In this document: positions 14,127 to 15,120 of the stretch, in pieces | Layout: each line of letters begins with the position of its first letter | Position numbering within the stretch: position 1 is the first letter of the stretch | Source: Minisyncoccota bacterium | GTDB taxonomy: Bacteria > Verrucomicrobiota > Lentisphaeria > Oligosphaerales > MVZH01 | Direction of reading: 5' to 3' | Length of the DNA: 15,120 nucleotides | NCBI GenBank assembly: GCA_021734725.1 | Contig: JAIPIM010000058.1 | Span: 1-15,120 of the forward strand | Translations under genes and position numbers: made by a program | The notes under the pieces: generated by a model | What the model was told of the DNA's origin: nothing | What the model saw: only the letters and a program-made list of their open reading frames with translations | The model's database searches: none

Positions 14127-14798
14127 ATGGATCAAGTCAAGAAATGCCTGAAAAGCCTAGCCGATGAATGGGAGCTGCTGGCCCTGACAGTCGTGACACT
14201 GGCTCTTGCCTTCACGCTTGCCGGATGGCTGTTCGGCGGTCGCAAAGAAACAGGCGGCGGCAGTGCCCCCCGCTCTCTGCCCATACCCGAGTCAAGAATC
14301 AATATCGAAAGCGCGTATGCTATGTTGATGAGAAAGGAAAACAGCCCAGAACCCCCGGACCCCATGCCCTTTACGGACGCATCGACGTCCACCGCAACTG
14401 GCACACCCGCGGAAACGCCCTCCAAATCGTCCAACCGCCCCCCCAAAAAAACGCCAAAAACCGAGCAACCGACAACGCCGACCCCGCAGCCAGAAGAAAC
14501 CCCGCCTCCAGACGAAGCGGATGTTGATGAAACACCCACGGAAGAACCGGACCAGACACCCGCTGAGGTCAGATGGCATGTATTCACATACAAAGGCTAC
14601 CGAACAACGGCAACAGGCACGCGTCTTGCCATGTTCGAAAATCACACGACCGGCGAACGTGTCGAACTGGAAGAGGGTCATCAACTCAGGGGTTTCATGA
14701 TCGCCGAGTTCACCGGAAACCAAGTCGTTTTCCTCACCCCCGGCGGCAAAGAACGGGCTGTACCCGCCAATCGTGAGATCCGCCTGCCCGCCCGGTGA
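14127..14798 (+). CDS. Bitopic protein with Pro/Thr-rich linker and PilP/GspC-like C-terminal domain
   Basis: 223-aa protein. The cytoplasmic N-terminus (MDQVKKCLKSLADEWEL) precedes one membrane helix (about 17-36), then a conserved-looking short segment (RINIESAYAML), a long disordered linker rich in P, T, E and S (about 72-148) and a compact beta-rich C-terminal domain (about 150-220: HVFTYKGYR, LAMFENHTTGERVELEEG, FMIAEFTGNQVVFLTPGG). This domain has the size and strand pattern of the homology region of GspC/PilP, which bridges inner-membrane assembly proteins to the outer-membrane secretin. The gene position after PilM- and PilO-like genes supports that role. ATG 14127 has GCGGGA about 6 bases upstream. 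A C7A7 double homopolymer (14438-14451) lies in the linker; slippage there would cut off the C-terminal domain. Assignment is by architecture and context only. Confidence 0.65.
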   Translation: MDQVKKCLKSLADEWELLALTVVTLALAFTLAGWLFGGRKETGGGSAPRSLPIPESRINIESAYAMLMRKENSPEPPDPMPFTDASTSTATGTPAETPSKSSNRPPKKTPKTEQPTTPTPQPEETPPPDEADVDETPTEEPDQTPAEVRWHVFTYKGYRTTATGTRLAMFENHTTGERVELEEGHQLRGFMIAEFTGNQVVFLTPGGKERAVPANREIRLPAR

Positions 14799-14825
14799 AA
14801 ACCACCACACCTTGCCGCGGCGAAC

Positions 14826-15120
14826 CATCGCAGTTTGGGAGCATGGCGGTACATCGCACACTCACACACACACACACTCACACACATCGCAGTATGGGAG
14901 TATGGGGGTTTGGGAGGACATCGCACACACACTCACACACCCACACACCCACACACATCGCAGTATGGGAGTATGGGGGTTTGGGGGTACGTCGCACACA
15001 CTCACACACTCACACACCCACACACATCGCAGTATGGGAGTATGGGGGTTTGGGGGTACGTCGCACACACTCACACACTCACACACTCACACACATCGCA
15101 GTATGGGAGTTTGGGAGTAT
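14826..15120. repeat. G-rich/CA-rich tandem repeat array (minisatellite), runs off right edge
   Basis: Units beginning CATCGCAGT start at 14826, 14885, 14956, 15025 and 15094, giving lengths of 59, 71, 69 and 69 bases and a fifth unit cut by the window end. Each full unit has a G-rich half (TATGGGAGTATGGGGG then TTTGGGGGTACG) followed by TCGCACACAC and a run of CACACACTC/CACACACCC steps. The first unit is the most diverged and shortest; units 3 and 4 are nearly identical, so the array appears to have grown or homogenised away from the gene. The top strand alternates G-clusters and pyrimidine/A runs, giving possible G-quadruplex and Z-DNA-type structure. It begins 27 bases after the stop of the PilP/GspC-like gene. 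No gene is seen in 14799-15120. Confidence 0.9.

Noticed and set aside
14862..15086. An open - strand frame through the tandem array encoding a Cys/Val/Pro-rich 23-residue periodic peptide
   Set aside because: The two 69-base units are a multiple of three, so a frame without stops stays open by periodicity. The composition is that of low-complexity DNA, there is no convincing ribosome-binding site, and the array's other units (59 and 71 bases) break the phase.
14826..15120. CRISPR array
   Set aside because: Units are contiguous and similar along their whole length; there are no unique spacers between constant repeats and no cas genes nearby.

Overview
The window reads as chromosomal DNA of a Gram-negative (diderm) bacterium, most likely from the PVC superphylum (Verrucomicrobiota/Kiritimatiellota-like). 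The diderm call rests on an outer-membrane barrel protein, a LolA-like periplasmic protein and a Lol-type ABC exporter. The PVC call rests on the last three genes, which look like the pilus-assembly cluster known from Akkermansia: a PilM-type actin-like protein fused to a membrane/periplasmic arm, then an Amuc_1100-like protein, then a short PilP/GspC-like protein. The taxonomic call is inference from gene content, not from a marker search.

Left block (1-5719, all + strand). The 3' end of a membrane protein gene enters from the left edge. It is followed by a compact envelope-export cassette: LolA-like periplasmic protein (365-1159), two FtsX/MacB-type permeases (1156-2385 and 2457-3683), a LolD/MacB-type ATPase (3696-4394) and a probable outer-membrane beta-barrel (4493-5719). 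Together they have parts for the inner membrane, periplasm and outer membrane, and plausibly move a lipid or lipoprotein outwards.

Middle block (5710-10892, all - strand). Read in the direction of transcription: ruvC, proS, a family 2 glycosyltransferase, a truncated NAD-dependent sugar epimerase/reductase, and a GT-B glycosyltransferase whose stop codon overlaps the stop of the barrel gene. The sugar genes suggest surface polysaccharide or LPS-core synthesis. The epimerase has lost its NAD-binding N-terminal half and is called a pseudogene. Hairpins lie between ruvC and proS and between proS and the glycosyltransferase.

Right block (10893-15120, + strand). A 301-base divergent intergenic region holds candidate promoters for both directions and a long bulged inverted repeat enclosing two small hairpins, which would be a branched RNA in the pilM leader. 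The pilus-like genes follow (11194-13065, 13062-13955, 14127-14798). Directly after the last one an array of about 59-71 bp tandem units runs off the right edge. It has strong strand asymmetry (G-rich half, CA-rich half). A secretin (PilQ/GspD) gene would be expected beyond it but is not in the window.

The most noteworthy items are the structured pilM leader, the G-rich/CA-rich minisatellite inside or at the end of the pilus operon, the lesion in the epimerase, and the complete trans-envelope export cassette. No CRISPR array, insertion sequence, tRNA or rRNA was seen.
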